From Zophobihabitans entericus (GTDB taxonomy: Bacteria; Pseudomonadota; Gammaproteobacteria; Enterobacterales; Orbaceae), in NCBI RefSeq assembly GCF_011745665.1, contig NZ_CP050253.1, positions 2,517,418 through 2,581,417 on the forward strand: 64,000 bases of DNA, written 5' to 3'. Position 1 is the first letter of the stretch; each line of letters starts with the position of its first letter. Of this stretch, positions 20,754 to 31,613 are shown piece by piece. The notes below the pieces were generated by a model. That model made no database searches. It saw only the letters and a list, made by a program, of their open reading frames with translations, and was not told the DNA's origin. The translations under genes and the position numbers were made by a program.

Positions 20754-21031
20754 TGTACTTTTATCACTGTAGATAGGTTATAGAGCTCAATCAAGGTACT
20801 TAGCTGACTACTGACACCACGCAATGCAATATCATGATGAGTGCAATAATAGGCAAGCAGTGCCAGCCCGGCAGAATCAACGCGAGTTAATGCAGAAACA
20901 TCTATACTCTGCATATTTTGTGCGATGTCGGTTTCCTGCCAGATAGTGTTTAGAGTATTACGGTCAAGCACACCACTTAAGACTAGTGTCTGTTGTTGCT
21001 TTTGCCATTGTACCGATTGTGACATATTCAT
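20750..21031 (-). CDS. mlaB: STAS-domain subunit MlaB of the Mla transporter
   Basis: 93-residue cytoplasmic STAS protein that stabilises the MlaFE ABC core. [18 protein letters not shown] contains the conserved Ser-Ala-Gly of the STAS fold. No clear ribosome-binding site precedes the start; the mlaC stop is six bases upstream, so coupling is likely. MNMSQ could begin at either of its two ATGs. Confidence 0.92.
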   Translation of the reverse strand: MNMSQSVQWQKQQQTLVLSGVLDRNTLNTIWQETDIAQNMQSIDVSALTRVDSAGLALLAYYCTHHDIALRGVSSQLSTLIELYNLSTVIKVQ

Positions 21032-21037
21032 GTTTAA

Positions 21038-21673
21038 TTACTTCGTTTGTTCCGGTTTAACCGGCTGACTGGCAAGTTGTTGCAATTGCTTAGTTAGCGC
21101 ATCAATGCCGTTTTGACGAAGTGTCGTCGCCCACTCATTTTGTTTAGTGGTGATCATGCTGACACCTTCAGCAATCATATCATAAGCTTTCCACTCACCT
21201 GAGCGAGTATTTTTACGCCACTGAAAATCTAAACGAATTGGTTGTTGGTTTTTATCCGCGCTGATAAGCAGAATACGAATAGAAACAATACTTTTACCAT
21301 CAACACTTTTCTCAGCCTCAACCTGATAGCTTTGGCCATCATATAATGATAAAGCTTGTGCAAATGCCTGCACTAAATAATCCTCAAATGCAGCAAAATA
21401 AGCGTCACGCTGAGCTTCTGTTGCATCGCGATAGTAGTTACCTAAAATCAGTGCACCGGCATATTTAGTTTGTACATAAGGGAGTAAATCCTGACGAACC
21501 AGATCTTTTAGAAGATCAGGATTACGTTTAATATCAGCCTGTTTAGCATCAAAGGTTTTAAACAACTGATCAGCTGCCACCTGCATTTGTTTATATGGGT
21601 TAGTTGTACCGTCAGCTGCCATAACTGATGACATAAAGAAAAATGCTACAATAACGAGCGCTTTTTTTAACAT
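21038..21673 (-). CDS. mlaC: Periplasmic phospholipid-binding protein MlaC
   Basis: MlaC ferries phospholipids across the periplasm between the outer-membrane MlaA complex and the inner-membrane MlaFEDB complex. 211 residues with a cleavable signal peptide (hydrophobic stretch 5-16, then VMAADG). The mature part has the NTF2-like fold signatures KRNPDLLKDLVRQDLLPYVQ and RNGIDALTKQL at the C terminus. Four bases follow mlaD. Confidence 0.94.
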   Translation of the reverse strand: MLKKALVIVAFFFMSSVMAADGTTNPYKQMQVAADQLFKTFDAKQADIKRNPDLLKDLVRQDLLPYVQTKYAGALILGNYYRDATEAQRDAYFAAFEDYLVQAFAQALSLYDGQSYQVEAEKSVDGKSIVSIRILLISADKNQQPIRLDFQWRKNTRSGEWKAYDMIAEGVSMITTKQNEWATTLRQNGIDALTKQLQQLASQPVKPEQTK

Positions 21674-21676
21674 ATC

Positions 21677-22231
21677 TTATTCCTTCTTCTCACTTTCACC
21701 AGTCTCTGAAGTATCTGATTTATACAGGAACTGGCCAATTAAATCTTCAAGCACCATTGCCGGCTTGGTATTGTGAATCACAAAACCTTCACTGAAATAG
21801 GCTGGTCGATTATCTGCTGGGGCTGCTGGTGCATCCGGTGCATCAAGCATATCCAGCTCATCTTCAATACTTTTATCAATTCCAAGGTCAACAGAAATAA
21901 ACTGTTCACCAAGTAAGCCTGAGGTTTTGATCGATAACGCACTGCTGCTTGGAATAGTTTTATACTGGCTTTGAATATCCATTGAAACATAGGGTTTATA
22001 AGTTTCAGAATCTAATGAGATATTATCGATTCGGCCAATCACCACACCACCAATTTTAATCGGTGAACGTGCTTTTAAACCACCTACGTTATCAAAAATA
22101 GCATATACACGATAGCTTGAGCCACTGCTAATTGAACTGGCATCTGTAACTTTGAAACAAAGAAACAGTACAGAACAAATAACGATCAGCATAAATAGAC
22201 CGACTGTAATTTCTACTTTTTTACTTTGCAT
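21677..22231 (-). CDS. mlaD: MCE-domain protein MlaD
   Basis: Membrane-anchored MCE ring subunit of the Mla importer/exporter, 184 residues. One N-terminal helix (residues 7-26), then an MCE domain with VYAIFDNVGGLKARSPIKIGG and LGEQFISVDLG. The tail after residue 150 is acidic and low complexity. GAGG lies eight bases before the ATG. Confidence 0.95.
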   Translation of the reverse strand: MQSKKVEITVGLFMLIVICSVLFLCFKVTDASSISSGSSYRVYAIFDNVGGLKARSPIKIGGVVIGRIDNISLDSETYKPYVSMDIQSQYKTIPSSSALSIKTSGLLGEQFISVDLGIDKSIEDELDMLDAPDAPAAPADNRPAYFSEGFVIHNTKPAMVLEDLIGQFLYKSDTSETGESEKKE

Positions 22232-22241
22232 TTATGTGACC

Positions 22242-23018
22242 TCAACTAAACATTAATGCGGTTAGAATAAAATCTAACCCTAAAATCGTTAATGATGAAT
22301 AAACAACCGTACTGGTTGTTGCTTTACTGATTCCTTCTGATGTAGGAACACAGTCATATCCGTTAAAGAGAGCAATCCATGTTGATGCAATGGCAAATAC
22401 AAAGCTCTTGATAAAGCAATTCATCGTGTCATGCCAGAAGTCCACATTACTTTGGATGGACGACCAGAAAAATCCGGAATCAATACCTTTCCACTCCACA
22501 CCAACAATTGCCCCACCGAGAATACCAACGGCAACAAAGATAGCGGATAAGAATGGCATACAGAAAAAACCCGCCCAGAAACGCGGAGAGATAATACGAC
22601 GCAGCGGATCAACCGCCATCATCTCCATACTTGAAAGTTGTTCTGTGGCTTTCATTAAACCAATTTCAGCAGTCAGTGCTGAGCCTGCGCGTCCGGCAAA
22701 TAATAGCCCTGTCACAACCGGCCCAAGTTCACGCAGTAAAGACAGCGCAACCAACATACCCAGGCTAGCTTCTGCACTAAATGTCGTCAGAATAAAATAG
22801 CCTTGTAAACCAAGCACCATACCAATAAACAGACCAGAAACAATAATGATAGTGAGTGATTGCACACCAACAAAATAGAATTGCTTAATCAATAAAGGAA
22901 ATTGCTTTCTAAACTCAGGACGCCCGATCAGTGCACCAAATAACATCATGCCTGAACGACCAAGCATTGCACAAAAATTAATCCCGGACTGACCCAGTTT
23001 AGCTAAAAAGTTCAGCAT
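22242..23018 (-). CDS. mlaE: Mla ABC transporter permease MlaE
   Basis: 258-residue inner-membrane permease with five or six helices. [20 protein letters not shown] contains the coupling-helix sequence that docks on MlaF. Its ATG overlaps the mlaF stop codon (ATGA). Pairs with MlaD hexamer to form the lipid path. Confidence 0.95.
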   Translation of the reverse strand: MLNFLAKLGQSGINFCAMLGRSGMMLFGALIGRPEFRKQFPLLIKQFYFVGVQSLTIIIVSGLFIGMVLGLQGYFILTTFSAEASLGMLVALSLLRELGPVVTGLLFAGRAGSALTAEIGLMKATEQLSSMEMMAVDPLRRIISPRFWAGFFCMPFLSAIFVAVGILGGAIVGVEWKGIDSGFFWSSIQSNVDFWHDTMNCFIKSFVFAIASTWIALFNGYDCVPTSEGISKATTSTVVYSSLTILGLDFILTALMFS

Positions 23019-23851
23019 CAGAGACGACCTCCTGCATTGATAAGGTCATTTTTATAATTATTCGCCGGATAGTGGAAAGGTACAGGACCATCAGCTAAAC
23101 CTTCTAAGAATTGTTTCACTCTCATATCTGAGTTATTACGCAGCTCATCTGCCGTACCACCGGCAATAATACGCTGCTCTGCAACAATATACGCATAATC
23201 AGCAATACTTAATACTTCGTTCACGTCATGGGTTACCACGATACAGGTCAGCCCTAAAGAACGGTTAATCTCGGCAATCAGTTTAACGATCACGCCCATT
23301 GAGATCGGATCTTGTCCGGCAAACGGTTCATCAAACATAATTAAATCAGGATCAAGTGCAATCGCTCGAGCCAGTGCTGCACGTCTGGCCATACCACCAG
23401 AGAGTTCAGAAGGCATCATATAGGCTGCACCACGTAGTCCAACTGATTCTAATTTCATTAACACTAAATTATGTAAGATAGGTTCAGGTAAATCGAAGTG
23501 TTCACGCAGAGGATAAGCCACATTATCAAAAACATTAAGATCAGTAAACAGAGCCCCTGACTGGAATAACATGCTGATACGTTTACGTACTTCATAGAGA
23601 CGGGAACGGGATAAGGCTGGAATATTATGTCCATCAAACAGGATAGTGCCACTTTGTGGTTTTAGTTGCCCACCGATTAAACGCAGTAATGTGGTTTTAC
23701 CAATACCGGAAGGCCCCATAATCGCGATCACTTTGCCTTTTGGCACCACAAGATCCATATTTTTATAGATAGGACGGCTACCCCGGTAGAAAGACATATC
23801 ATGAATTTCAACCAGATTCTCTTGCGAAGAAAACGTTGTAGTCTGTGTCAC
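23018..23851 (-). CDS. mlaF: Mla ABC transporter ATPase MlaF
   Basis: ATPase of the phospholipid transport system that maintains outer-membrane asymmetry. 277 residues with Walker [11 protein letters not shown]-loop, signature LSGGMARR, Walker B LIMFDEP and the H-loop VVTHD. The start is uncertain. I favour the GTG at 23851, which has AGGGA eight bases upstream; a TTG at 23872 lies only a few bases after the predicted transcription start. First gene of the mlaFEDCB-ibaG-murA operon. Confidence 0.93.
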   Translation of the reverse strand: MTQTTTFSSQENLVEIHDMSFYRGSRPIYKNMDLVVPKGKVIAIMGPSGIGKTTLLRLIGGQLKPQSGTILFDGHNIPALSRSRLYEVRKRISMLFQSGALFTDLNVFDNVAYPLREHFDLPEPILHNLVLMKLESVGLRGAAYMMPSELSGGMARRAALARAIALDPDLIMFDEPFAGQDPISMGVIVKLIAEINRSLGLTCIVVTHDVNEVLSIADYAYIVAEQRIIAGGTADELRNNSDMRVKQFLEGLADGPVPFHYPANNYKNDLINAGGRL

Positions 23852-23882
23852 GCAACAATCCCTATTGTTCAATTATTTGGGT

Positions 23883-23911
23883 ATTCTACTAGAAAATCGC
23901 CTGAGAAACAA
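23883..23911 (-). promoter_or_regulatory. Promoter of the mla-murA operon
   Basis: Leftward TTGTTT (23911-23906), 17-base spacer, TAGAAT (23888-23883). The predicted start of transcription near 23876 leaves a short leader and supports the GTG start of mlaF at 23851. Confidence 0.6.
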
Positions 23912-23959
23912 AGTTCCCATGATCTTTCTGAGCTATCATTTATTGTTATAAAAATAGCC

Positions 23960-24301
23960 TTAGTAAATAGCCATTGTCCGGTCAACGTTTTTCGCCCACT
24001 GGTCAATTCCACCAGCTAAGTTATAAATTCGCTCAGCATCAAAACCCGCTTCAATCAGATAATGTGCAACCGATAAACTTCTTACTCCATGATGGCAATA
24101 GATTACAATATCTTGTTCATCGGGAATTTTATCCATATTTAAAGGGATCATATTCATCGGAATGTGCACCGCGCCATCAAGAGTACAAATTGCGACTTCT
24201 CTGGGCTCACGAACATCTAACAGGAAGATTTTGTCGTGATTTTTAATTTTCTCTGCTAATTCTAAAACGGATAGCTCCTGTACAACTTGTTCCATATCCA
24301 C
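23960..24301 (-). CDS. Single-domain rhodanese
   Basis: 113-residue rhodanese homology domain. The active-site loop is YCHHGVRS, with the persulfide-forming Cys, and NLAGGIDQWAKNVD is the usual C-terminal signature. It resembles the free-standing or MoeB-linked type more than GlpE, so I give no symbol. The start is probably GTG at 24301, eight bases after AAGGA; an ATG two codons later is possible. It follows pepN by only 12 bp in the same direction. Confidence 0.85.
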   Translation of the reverse strand: MDMEQVVQELSVLELAEKIKNHDKIFLLDVREPREVAICTLDGAVHIPMNMIPLNMDKIPDEQDIVIYCHHGVRSLSVAHYLIEAGFDAERIYNLAGGIDQWAKNVDRTMAIY

Positions 24302-24313
24302 GTTGGTTATTCC

Positions 24314-26935
24314 TTAACTAGCCAGTGCTTTAGTAATTTTTTCATATAAGTCATTAGATAGCTTATCCAGTTTTAATAAACGTTCTAAGGCTGATCTCAT
24401 CAATTTTTGACGTGTTGCATCATAGCGTTTTAAACGAATTAACGGGTCGATTAAACGTGCGGCTACTTGTGGGTTTTTCTGATTCAGCTCCATCAGCATT
24501 TCCACTAAAAAATCATACCCTTTTCCATCAATTGCGTGGAAAGCGACTGGATTATTAGATACAAATGCACCAATCAGAGAACGAATACGATTTGGGTTAG
24601 ACAGACTAAATGACCGATGAGTCAGTAGTTTTTTCACTTGCTTTAATACATCTTTAGCCGGACTTGTCGCTTGCAGTGCAAACCATTTATCCATAACTAA
24701 ACCATCCTGATGCCATTTATCTTCAAAATCCATCATCAGTGCATAATGGCACTCTAGCTGAGCTTTCATGGCTGCTGAAAGCGCAGCAAGCACATCAGTC
24801 ATATTATCGGCAGAGCGATACTGAGTTTTAACCAACTGATTTGCCATCATTTGATCTGGTGACGTCGCCAGATAAGCTAAACAGCAGTTTTTCAGTGCAC
24901 GTTTAGCAATATCATTATGTTCAATTTGATAATGCGGTGTTTTATTAGTTTGATAAACTGCCCAGAGCTCATCCTGCATCTCTGTTGCAAATTGTTGAAT
25001 AATATACGCACGCACCAAAGCGATAGCATCAGGGTCAACAACATCAAATAAGTTGGCGATTTCATTTTCTGAAGGCAAAGTCAGCATTTGAGCAATCAAC
25101 GCTTTATCTAACACATCAGATAGCAGAACTGCCCTAAAAGCATCGATCACATTTTCTGGTAATTCCAGTGGTTGGTTGTTTTGAGCGAGTCTGACATTTA
25201 AACGAATATATTTGGCCAATAAAGTCTGCGCTGCATCATAACGGCTAAATTCATTAGTAGCGTGCTGCATTAAAAATACCAGTTCACTATCCTGATAATC
25301 ATAATGTAGTTTTACTGGAGCAGAAAACTCACGCAGAAGAGAAATCACCGGTTTTTCCGGTACCTGATCAAAAATAAACTGCTGCGTTGCCTGCTGAACA
25401 TTCAAGACGTGATGTACCGCTTTACCCTGATGTTGCAAAGCAATCACTTGCCCTTTTGAATCGTAAAGTTCAATATCCAGTGGAATATGTAGGGCTTGTT
25501 TCTCTTTCTGATCAAGAGTCGCCGGAGTTACCTGAGAAACAGTTAAAGTATATTGTTTAGTTTTAGCATCATAATGATCTGTTACAGTGAGTTCTGGCGT
25601 ACCTGACTGGCTATACCATAATTTAAAGTGAGTCAGATCAATACCAGACGCGTCCTGCATCGCCTGTACAAAATCATCGCAGGTTGCAGCACTACCGTCA
25701 TGACGCTTGAAATAGAGCTTCATCCCTTTCTGGAATTTTTCTTCTCCAAGCAGGGTATGCATCATACGAATCACTTCAGAACCTTTCTCATACACAGTTA
25801 ATGTATAAAAGTTATTCATTTCAATAACCTGATCAGGACGAATCGGATGCGCCATTGGACTGGCATCTTCAGTAAACTGAGCACTACGCATAACGCGCAC
25901 ATTATTAATTCGATTGACGGCTCGTGAACCTAAATCTGAACTAAATTCTTGATCACGAAAAACCGTCAAACCCTCTTTTAAGCTAAGCTGAAACCAGTCA
26001 CGGCAAGTCACGCGGTTACCTGTCCAGTTATGGAAGTATTCATGACCAATAACTGACTCTATCCCTAAATAGTCATCATCTGTTGCGGTATCAGCTTTAG
26101 CTAGTACGTATTTAGAGTTGAAAACATTAAGCCCTTTGTTTTCCATCGCGCCCATATTAAAGAAATCAACAGCTACGATCATAAAAATATCTAAATCATA
26201 TTCCAGATCAAAGCGCTCTTCATCCCAGCGCATGGAGTTTTTTAAACTTTCCATCGCCCAGTAAGTACGGTCTAAGTTACCGCGGTCAACATAAATTTCA
26301 AGCTCGATATTACGTTTGGATTTCGTCACAAAGTGATCTTTTAATACATCAAAGTCACCAGCAACGAGTGCAAACAGATAACTTGGTTTTGGGAATGGGT
26401 CTTGCCACTGAATCCAGTGACGACCATTGTCCAGCTCACCCTGAGAAATACGATTACCATTAGAGAGCAGATACGGATATTTTTGTTTATCTGCAATAAT
26501 TTTAGTCGTAAAACGAGCCAGTACATCCGGACGATCTAAGTAATAAGTGATATGACGGAAGCCTTCAGCTTCACATTGTGTGCACAGTGCATCACCAGAA
26601 ACGTATAATCCTTCCAGCGCAGTGTTATCAATTGGTTTGATTTCATTTACAATAGTTAATGTAAAATCAGACGGTACATTATTTAGGAGCAGTGCAGATT
26701 CAGTTAACTGGTAATCTGTCCATGGCTGTTCATCGATATTAACCGAAACCAGCTTGAGATCTTCTCCATCTAACACAAACTGGGTTGCTTGTGCATTTTT
26801 GCGAACAACCTGACTTCTGGCTGTGACTGTAGTGATTTCTGCAGCAAGTTCAAAAGTAAGTTCAATATCTGTAATAGTGAAATCAGGTTGTTTATAATCT
26901 AATCGATATTTAGCTGTTGGTTGTGTCTGGCTCAT
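24314..26935 (-). CDS. pepN: Aminopeptidase N
   Basis: Broad-specificity zinc aminopeptidase of the M1 family, cytoplasmic. 873 residues (E. coli 870). The exopeptidase motif GAMEN near residue 260 and the zinc site HEYFH followed by NWTGNRV near residue 297, with the third ligand in LKEGLTVFRDQEF, are complete. Divergent from pncB, as in E. coli. Confidence 0.97.
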   Translation of the reverse strand: MSQTQPTAKYRLDYKQPDFTITDIELTFELAAEITTVTARSQVVRKNAQATQFVLDGEDLKLVSVNIDEQPWTDYQLTESALLLNNVPSDFTLTIVNEIKPIDNTALEGLYVSGDALCTQCEAEGFRHITYYLDRPDVLARFTTKIIADKQKYPYLLSNGNRISQGELDNGRHWIQWQDPFPKPSYLFALVAGDFDVLKDHFVTKSKRNIELEIYVDRGNLDRTYWAMESLKNSMRWDEERFDLEYDLDIFMIVAVDFFNMGAMENKGLNVFNSKYVLAKADTATDDDYLGIESVIGHEYFHNWTGNRVTCRDWFQLSLKEGLTVFRDQEFSSDLGSRAVNRINNVRVMRSAQFTEDASPMAHPIRPDQVIEMNNFYTLTVYEKGSEVIRMMHTLLGEEKFQKGMKLYFKRHDGSAATCDDFVQAMQDASGIDLTHFKLWYSQSGTPELTVTDHYDAKTKQYTLTVSQVTPATLDQKEKQALHIPLDIELYDSKGQVIALQHQGKAVHHVLNVQQATQQFIFDQVPEKPVISLLREFSAPVKLHYDYQDSELVFLMQHATNEFSRYDAAQTLLAKYIRLNVRLAQNNQPLELPENVIDAFRAVLLSDVLDKALIAQMLTLPSENEIANLFDVVDPDAIALVRAYIIQQFATEMQDELWAVYQTNKTPHYQIEHNDIAKRALKNCCLAYLATSPDQMMANQLVKTQYRSADNMTDVLAALSAAMKAQLECHYALMMDFEDKWHQDGLVMDKWFALQATSPAKDVLKQVKKLLTHRSFSLSNPNRIRSLIGAFVSNNPVAFHAIDGKGYDFLVEMLMELNQKNPQVAARLIDPLIRLKRYDATRQKLMRSALERLLKLDKLSNDLYEKITKALAS

Positions 26936-27082
26936 ACTTTAATCCATAAAAAATCTGAAATTATGTGACGTATCACTAAATTATATATAAAAAAATCAAG
27001 AATTGATGATTAATATACTCCAAAAAAATTATTCTGCTATAATCACCGGACGAATCCCGTTTTATATTATTAACAACTACAC

Positions 27083-28303
27083 ATGCTAACACATTGTAAA
27101 AAACCTTCATCCGAACCAATCCTGAAGTCCATACTTGATACTGATGCATATAAATTACATATGCAACAAGCGGCCTTTCACCATTATCCGGATGCGGTTG
27201 TTGCGGCAGAATTCCGCTGCCGAAGTGACGACTTATTAGGTCAGTATGCTGATGAGATCCGTCATCAGGTTCAGTTAATGGGACAATTATCCTTAACCAA
27301 CGATGAATTTAATTATCTTTCTTCTATTCCTTTTTTTAAAGAAGACTATTTGTCCTGGCTGAAAGATTTTCGTTATAATCCGTCTCTGGTAGATATTCAG
27401 GATGTTAATGGTCGTTTAAATATCAGAATTGAAGGTCGCTGGCTGGACGTTATCTTATGGGAAGTTCCCCTGCTTGCTGTGGTAAGTGAAGTTATTCATA
27501 GTCAAAGAACAGCAAATATTGGTGTGCCAGAAGCGCTGGAACGTTTGAAAGTTAAGCTCAACCAATTTAAATATGATACAGCAGACTTGGATCTTTCCCA
27601 GTTTCATCTTATGGATTTTGGTACGCGTCGCCGCTATTCTGCCGCGGTTCAGGAAGCGGTAGTTGTTCATTTAAAAGAGTATTTTCCCGGCTTTAATAGT
27701 ACCAGTAATTACCATTTAGCTCATAAATATGGGTTAAATCCGGTAGGTACTCAGGCGCATGAATGGTTTCAGGCACATCAAAGATTAACGAATAATCTAG
27801 GCGATAGTCAGCGTTTAGCGCTGCAAGTTTGGTTAGATGAATATCCAAATGATCTTGATATTGCATTAACAGATTGTATTACTATGGATGCATTTCTGCA
27901 TGATTTTAATAAATCATTTGCAGAAAGTTATCAGGGATTACGTCATGATTCAGGTGACCCTATTGAGTGGGGCGAAAAGGCTATTGCTCATTATGAAAGT
28001 TTAGGCGTTGATCCGAAAAAGAAAATTTTAGTTTTTTCTGACAGCCTTAATTTCACTAAAGCTATAAAAATTTATAAACACTTCTATAATAGAGTGAAAT
28101 TATCCTTTGGTATCGGTGGTCATTTAACGTGTGATCTGCCTTTAACTGATACATCAAATACCAAAGCATTAAATATTGTGATTAAATTAGTTGAATGTAA
28201 TGGTAAAGCTGTAGCAAAATTGTCTGATAGTCCAGGGAAAACAATTTCTCAGGACACAGCATTTATTGCTGAGCTAAAACGTGCATTTAATGTCAAAGAT
28301 TAA
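27083..28303 (+). CDS. pncB: Nicotinate phosphoribosyltransferase
   Basis: Salvages nicotinate to nicotinate mononucleotide for NAD synthesis, with ATP-driven phosphorylation of an active-site His. 406 residues (E. coli 400). [11 protein letters not shown] at the N terminus, DFGTRRRYS and GTQAHEWF, which carries the phosphorylated His, are present, then LRHDSGDP and FSDSLNF for phosphoribosyl binding. A TATAAT at 27038-27043 lies upstream. Followed at 30 bp by asnS. Confidence 0.96.
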   Translation: MLTHCKKPSSEPILKSILDTDAYKLHMQQAAFHHYPDAVVAAEFRCRSDDLLGQYADEIRHQVQLMGQLSLTNDEFNYLSSIPFFKEDYLSWLKDFRYNPSLVDIQDVNGRLNIRIEGRWLDVILWEVPLLAVVSEVIHSQRTANIGVPEALERLKVKLNQFKYDTADLDLSQFHLMDFGTRRRYSAAVQEAVVVHLKEYFPGFNSTSNYHLAHKYGLNPVGTQAHEWFQAHQRLTNNLGDSQRLALQVWLDEYPNDLDIALTDCITMDAFLHDFNKSFAESYQGLRHDSGDPIEWGEKAIAHYESLGVDPKKKILVFSDSLNFTKAIKIYKHFYNRVKLSFGIGGHLTCDLPLTDTSNTKALNIVIKLVECNGKAVAKLSDSPGKTISQDTAFIAELKRAFNVKD

Positions 28304-28333
28304 TTTTATTTTAAATAATAAAGAGAGTTTGTT

Positions 28334-29734
28334 ATGTCTGTTGCAACAATTGTTGATGTTTTACAAGGTAAAATCGCAGTAGGAAGTACAGTAACTGTAC
28401 AAGGCTGGGTCAGAACACGTCGTGACTCAAAAGCAGGGATTTCTTTCCTGGCTGTTTATGATGGTTCTTGTTTTAGTCCTATTCAGGCTGTTATTGAAAG
28501 TAATCTGCCTAACTATCAGCAAGACGTTTTACGTTTAACGACAGGCTGTTCAGTACGTGTAACAGGAAAAATTGTTGAGTCTCAAGGTCAGGGCCAACAA
28601 TTTGAGTTACAAGCATCACAAGTTGAAGTCATGGGCTTAGTAGAAGATCCAGATACTTACCCAATGGCCGCTAAGCGTCACTCTATCGAATACTTGCGTG
28701 AAGTTGCTCATCTGCGTGCTCGTACTAATATTGTTGGTGCTGTTACCCGTATTCGTCATACTTTAGCGCAAGCTATCCACCAATTTTTTGATGAACAAGG
28801 ATTCTTCTGGATCTCTACACCAATTATTACTGCTTCTGACACTGAAGGGGCGGGTGAGATGTTCCGTGTTTCTACTTTAGATTTAGCAAATTTACCAAAA
28901 ACACCTAAAGATGATGTTGATTTTGATAAAGACTTTTTCGGTCGTGAAGCATTTTTAACAGTATCTGGTCAGCTAAACGTAGAAACTTATGCTTGTGCAC
29001 TATCTAAAGTTTATACTTTTGGACCAACATTCCGCGCAGAGAACTCAAATACAACTCGTCACTTAGCAGAATTCTGGATGATTGAACCGGAAGTCGCTTT
29101 TGCTGATTTAAATGATGTCGCTGGTTTAGCTGAAAAGATGCTTAAACATGTCTTTAAAGTCGTTCTTGAGCGTCGTGCGGATGATATGCAATTCTTTGCT
29201 GAGCATGTTGATAAAGAAGCAATTACTCGTTTAGAACAATTTGTCAGTTCTGACTTTGCTCAAATCGATTATACTGATGCGATTGAAATACTCCTTGCCA
29301 GCGGTCAAAAATTTGAAAACCCGGTAAGCTGGGGAATTGATCTATCATCTGAACATGAACGCTTCCTTGCAGAAAAACACTTTAAAGCACCTGTCGTCGT
29401 TAAAAACTATCCAAAAGATATTAAAGCATTCTATATGCGTATGAATGAAGATGGCAAAACTGTAGCCGCTATGGACGTCCTTGCGCCGGGTATTGGTGAA
29501 ATCATCGGTGGTTCTCAGCGTGAAGAGCGTTTAGATAAATTAGATGAGCGTATGCTGGCAATGGGCTTAAATAAAGAAGATTATTGGTGGTATCGTGATC
29601 TTCGTCGTTATGGAACTGTGCCACATGCAGGATTTGGACTTGGATTTGAGCGCTTAATCGCGTATATTACAGGCATACAAAATGTGAGGGATGTAATTCC
29701 ATTCCCAAGAACACCAAGAAACGCGAGTTTTTAA
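28334..29734 (+). CDS. asnS: Asparaginyl-tRNA synthetase
   Basis: Class IIb synthetase charging tRNA-Asn. 466 residues, same as E. coli. N-terminal OB-fold anticodon domain ([14 protein letters not shown]), class II motif 2 ([20 protein letters not shown]) and motif 3 ([15 protein letters not shown]). Presence of a dedicated AsnRS fits the gammaproteobacterial lineage. pepN/pncB/asnS/porin is the E. coli neighbourhood. Confidence 0.97.
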   Translation: MSVATIVDVLQGKIAVGSTVTVQGWVRTRRDSKAGISFLAVYDGSCFSPIQAVIESNLPNYQQDVLRLTTGCSVRVTGKIVESQGQGQQFELQASQVEVMGLVEDPDTYPMAAKRHSIEYLREVAHLRARTNIVGAVTRIRHTLAQAIHQFFDEQGFFWISTPIITASDTEGAGEMFRVSTLDLANLPKTPKDDVDFDKDFFGREAFLTVSGQLNVETYACALSKVYTFGPTFRAENSNTTRHLAEFWMIEPEVAFADLNDVAGLAEKMLKHVFKVVLERRADDMQFFAEHVDKEAITRLEQFVSSDFAQIDYTDAIEILLASGQKFENPVSWGIDLSSEHERFLAEKHFKAPVVVKNYPKDIKAFYMRMNEDGKTVAAMDVLAPGIGEIIGGSQREERLDKLDERMLAMGLNKEDYWWYRDLRRYGTVPHAGFGLGFERLIAYITGIQNVRDVIPFPRTPRNASF

Positions 29735-29829
29735 TAGAGTAAAATAGTAAGAAAGACAAATTATTGGTCAAAAAATAAGCAAAGAGACCGTATTTTCTAT
29801 ATAGACAGCACTTTTTCGTAAAAGTTCGC

Positions 29830-29989
29830 TTGATTTTATAAAAAAATAAATATAATTTGTCCAATTGAAATAATTGGTAATAGTTTAAATACGTTTTTTC
29901 TATTATCACGATAACACTGACACCAAACTCTCAATGGTGAAAACCTAGAGCAGTGGCAGGTGTCCTAATAACACCAATGAGGGTATAAA
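29830..29989 (+). promoter_or_regulatory. Porin promoter and structured leader
   Basis: TTGATT at 29830 and TATAAT at 29851-29856 with a short 15-base spacer suggest a promoter needing an activator. The leader of about 125 nt contains CACCA/TGGTG (29921-29925 with 29935-29939) and GGTGT/ACACC (29959-29963 with 29971-29975); the two GGTG and two CACC elements could also swap partners. GAGGG at 29979 is the ribosome-binding site. Long porin leaders are typical sRNA targets (family knowledge). Confidence 0.5.
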
Positions 29990-31009
29990 ATGAAACGTAA
30001 TCTACTAGCTATCGCTATCCCGGCTCTTCTAGTTGCTGGCGCTGCTAACGCATCTATCGAGATCTGGAACAAAGATGGTAACAAATTAAACGTGAACGGT
30101 CGTGTTTACGCATTAAACTACATCACTTCACATGAAAACACTACTGATGTTGACGGTGACCACACTACAGCTCGTTTAGGTTTCACTGGTGAAACTCAAA
30201 TCACTGATTCTCTAGTTGGTTACGGCCGTGCTGAGTGGAACACTAACGTAGGTAAAGGTGCTTCAACTGAAACTCGTTATGCGTTTGCTGGTTTAAAATT
30301 CGGTAACTTAGGTTCTATCGATTACGGTCGTAACGACGGTATCGTTAAAGGCTTAACAGCTTATACCGACGTATTACCAGAGTTCGGTGGTGATGCAACT
30401 GCTTACAACCTAGGTGGTCGTACTAGCAGCGTATTAACTTACCGTAATGCTGATTTCTTCGGTTTAGTTGATGGTTTAAGCTTCGCATTACAATATGCTG
30501 ACGGTGACCAATATACTGATATCGACGACACAACAACTCCAGTAACAAAAACAACTGGTTTTAACCACGAGTCATACGGTATTTCTGCTGATTATGCAAT
30601 CCTAGATTCAGGTTTCTCTGTAGCTGGTGTATATGCTGAAACTTCAAAAGATAACCTAAAAACTTGGTCTTTAGGTGCTAAATACGACGCTAACAACCTA
30701 TATGTAGCTGGTATCTTCATTCAAGAGAAAGATGATTTCCAAAAAGTACAAGGTTATGAAATCGTTGCTCAATACGGTATCGACTTTGAAGTTGGTCGTT
30801 TAACTCCATCTGTTGCTTACATCCAACATAAAGACAAAACTGCTGATGCAGATTTAGTTAAATATGTAGAAGTTGGTGCAACTTATGACTTCAACAAAAA
30901 CTTAAGCGCAATCGTTGACTACAAAATCAACCTTCTTGATGAAGATGATGGTTTTGCTAAAGGCGACACTAAAGACACAGTTGCTCTAGGTTTAATCTAC
31001 CAATTCTAA
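29990..31009 (+). CDS. General porin (OmpF/OmpC family)
   Basis: 339-residue outer-membrane trimeric porin. Signal peptide with AGAANA cleavage at residue 21, then SIEIWNKDGNKLNVNGRVYA, the usual first strand, repeated amphipathic strands and a terminal Phe (LGLIYQF) needed for BAM recognition. Codon use is far more biased than in neighbours (GGT, AAC, GTT, CGT), the mark of very high expression. The location next to asnS equals E. coli ompF, but acidic, shorter loops make an exact name unsafe. Confidence 0.93.
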   Translation: MKRNLLAIAIPALLVAGAANASIEIWNKDGNKLNVNGRVYALNYITSHENTTDVDGDHTTARLGFTGETQITDSLVGYGRAEWNTNVGKGASTETRYAFAGLKFGNLGSIDYGRNDGIVKGLTAYTDVLPEFGGDATAYNLGGRTSSVLTYRNADFFGLVDGLSFALQYADGDQYTDIDDTTTPVTKTTGFNHESYGISADYAILDSGFSVAGVYAETSKDNLKTWSLGAKYDANNLYVAGIFIQEKDDFQKVQGYEIVAQYGIDFEVGRLTPSVAYIQHKDKTADADLVKYVEVGATYDFNKNLSAIVDYKINLLDEDDGFAKGDTKDTVALGLIYQF

Positions 31010-31039
31010 TTAAATATAGAAATATATTTATATGAATCT

Positions 31040-31066
31040 AAAAAAGGCACTTCGGTGCCTTTTTTT
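31040..31066 (+). terminator. Porin terminator
   Basis: GGCAC-TTCG-GTGCC, a stable UUCG tetraloop hairpin, flanked by six As and seven Ts. Confidence 0.93.
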
Positions 31067-31138
31067 ATTGCCTCATATTGCACTTTATAGTTAACTCTGA
31101 TAAAACCATAAATTATATATGGTTAATAAGGATCTAAC

Positions 31139-31597
31139 ATGCAACTCACCAAACGTCTTATCCCTGTCAAAAAGAATATTGCCTTAGTTGCTCATGACCA
31201 CTGTAAAAGTAGTTTATTACAATGGTGTGAAACCAATAAACAAGAGCTTTCCCTACATAATTTATACGCTACAGGCACAACCGGAACACTTATTCAGAAA
31301 AATACTGGTTTATCTATCACAGCAATGCTGAGTGGCCCGATGGGTGGAGACCAACAAATTGGTGCACTTATCTCCGAAGGTAAGATCGATATCTTAATTT
31401 TCTTCTGGGATCCATTAAACGCAGTACCTCATGATCCTGATGTTAAAGCTTTATTACGTCTGGCTACAGTCTGGAATATTCCGGTAGCGACTAACCGGGC
31501 CACAGCTGACGTATTTGTTAATTCTCCACTTTTTAATAATGAACTTGAAATAGAGATCCCTGACTATAATGGATATTTAGCAGCCAGAATTAATTAA
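31139..31597 (+). CDS. mgsA: Methylglyoxal synthase
   Basis: Converts dihydroxyacetone phosphate to methylglyoxal, a bypass of lower glycolysis used under sugar-phosphate stress. 152 residues (E. coli 152), with [19 protein letters not shown] and the phosphate-binding and catalytic segment [20 protein letters not shown] precedes the ATG. mdtH follows 17 bp later in the same direction. Confidence 0.95.
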   Translation: MQLTKRLIPVKKNIALVAHDHCKSSLLQWCETNKQELSLHNLYATGTTGTLIQKNTGLSITAMLSGPMGGDQQIGALISEGKIDILIFFWDPLNAVPHDPDVKALLRLATVWNIPVATNRATADVFVNSPLFNNELEIEIPDYNGYLAARIN

Positions 31598-31613
31598 CTT
31601 TACGAGAGATAAT

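Noticed and set aside
23960..24301. Naming the small rhodanese glpE
   Set aside because: The active loop and C terminus fit other single-domain rhodaneses better than GlpE, and no glycerol-3-phosphate genes are adjacent.
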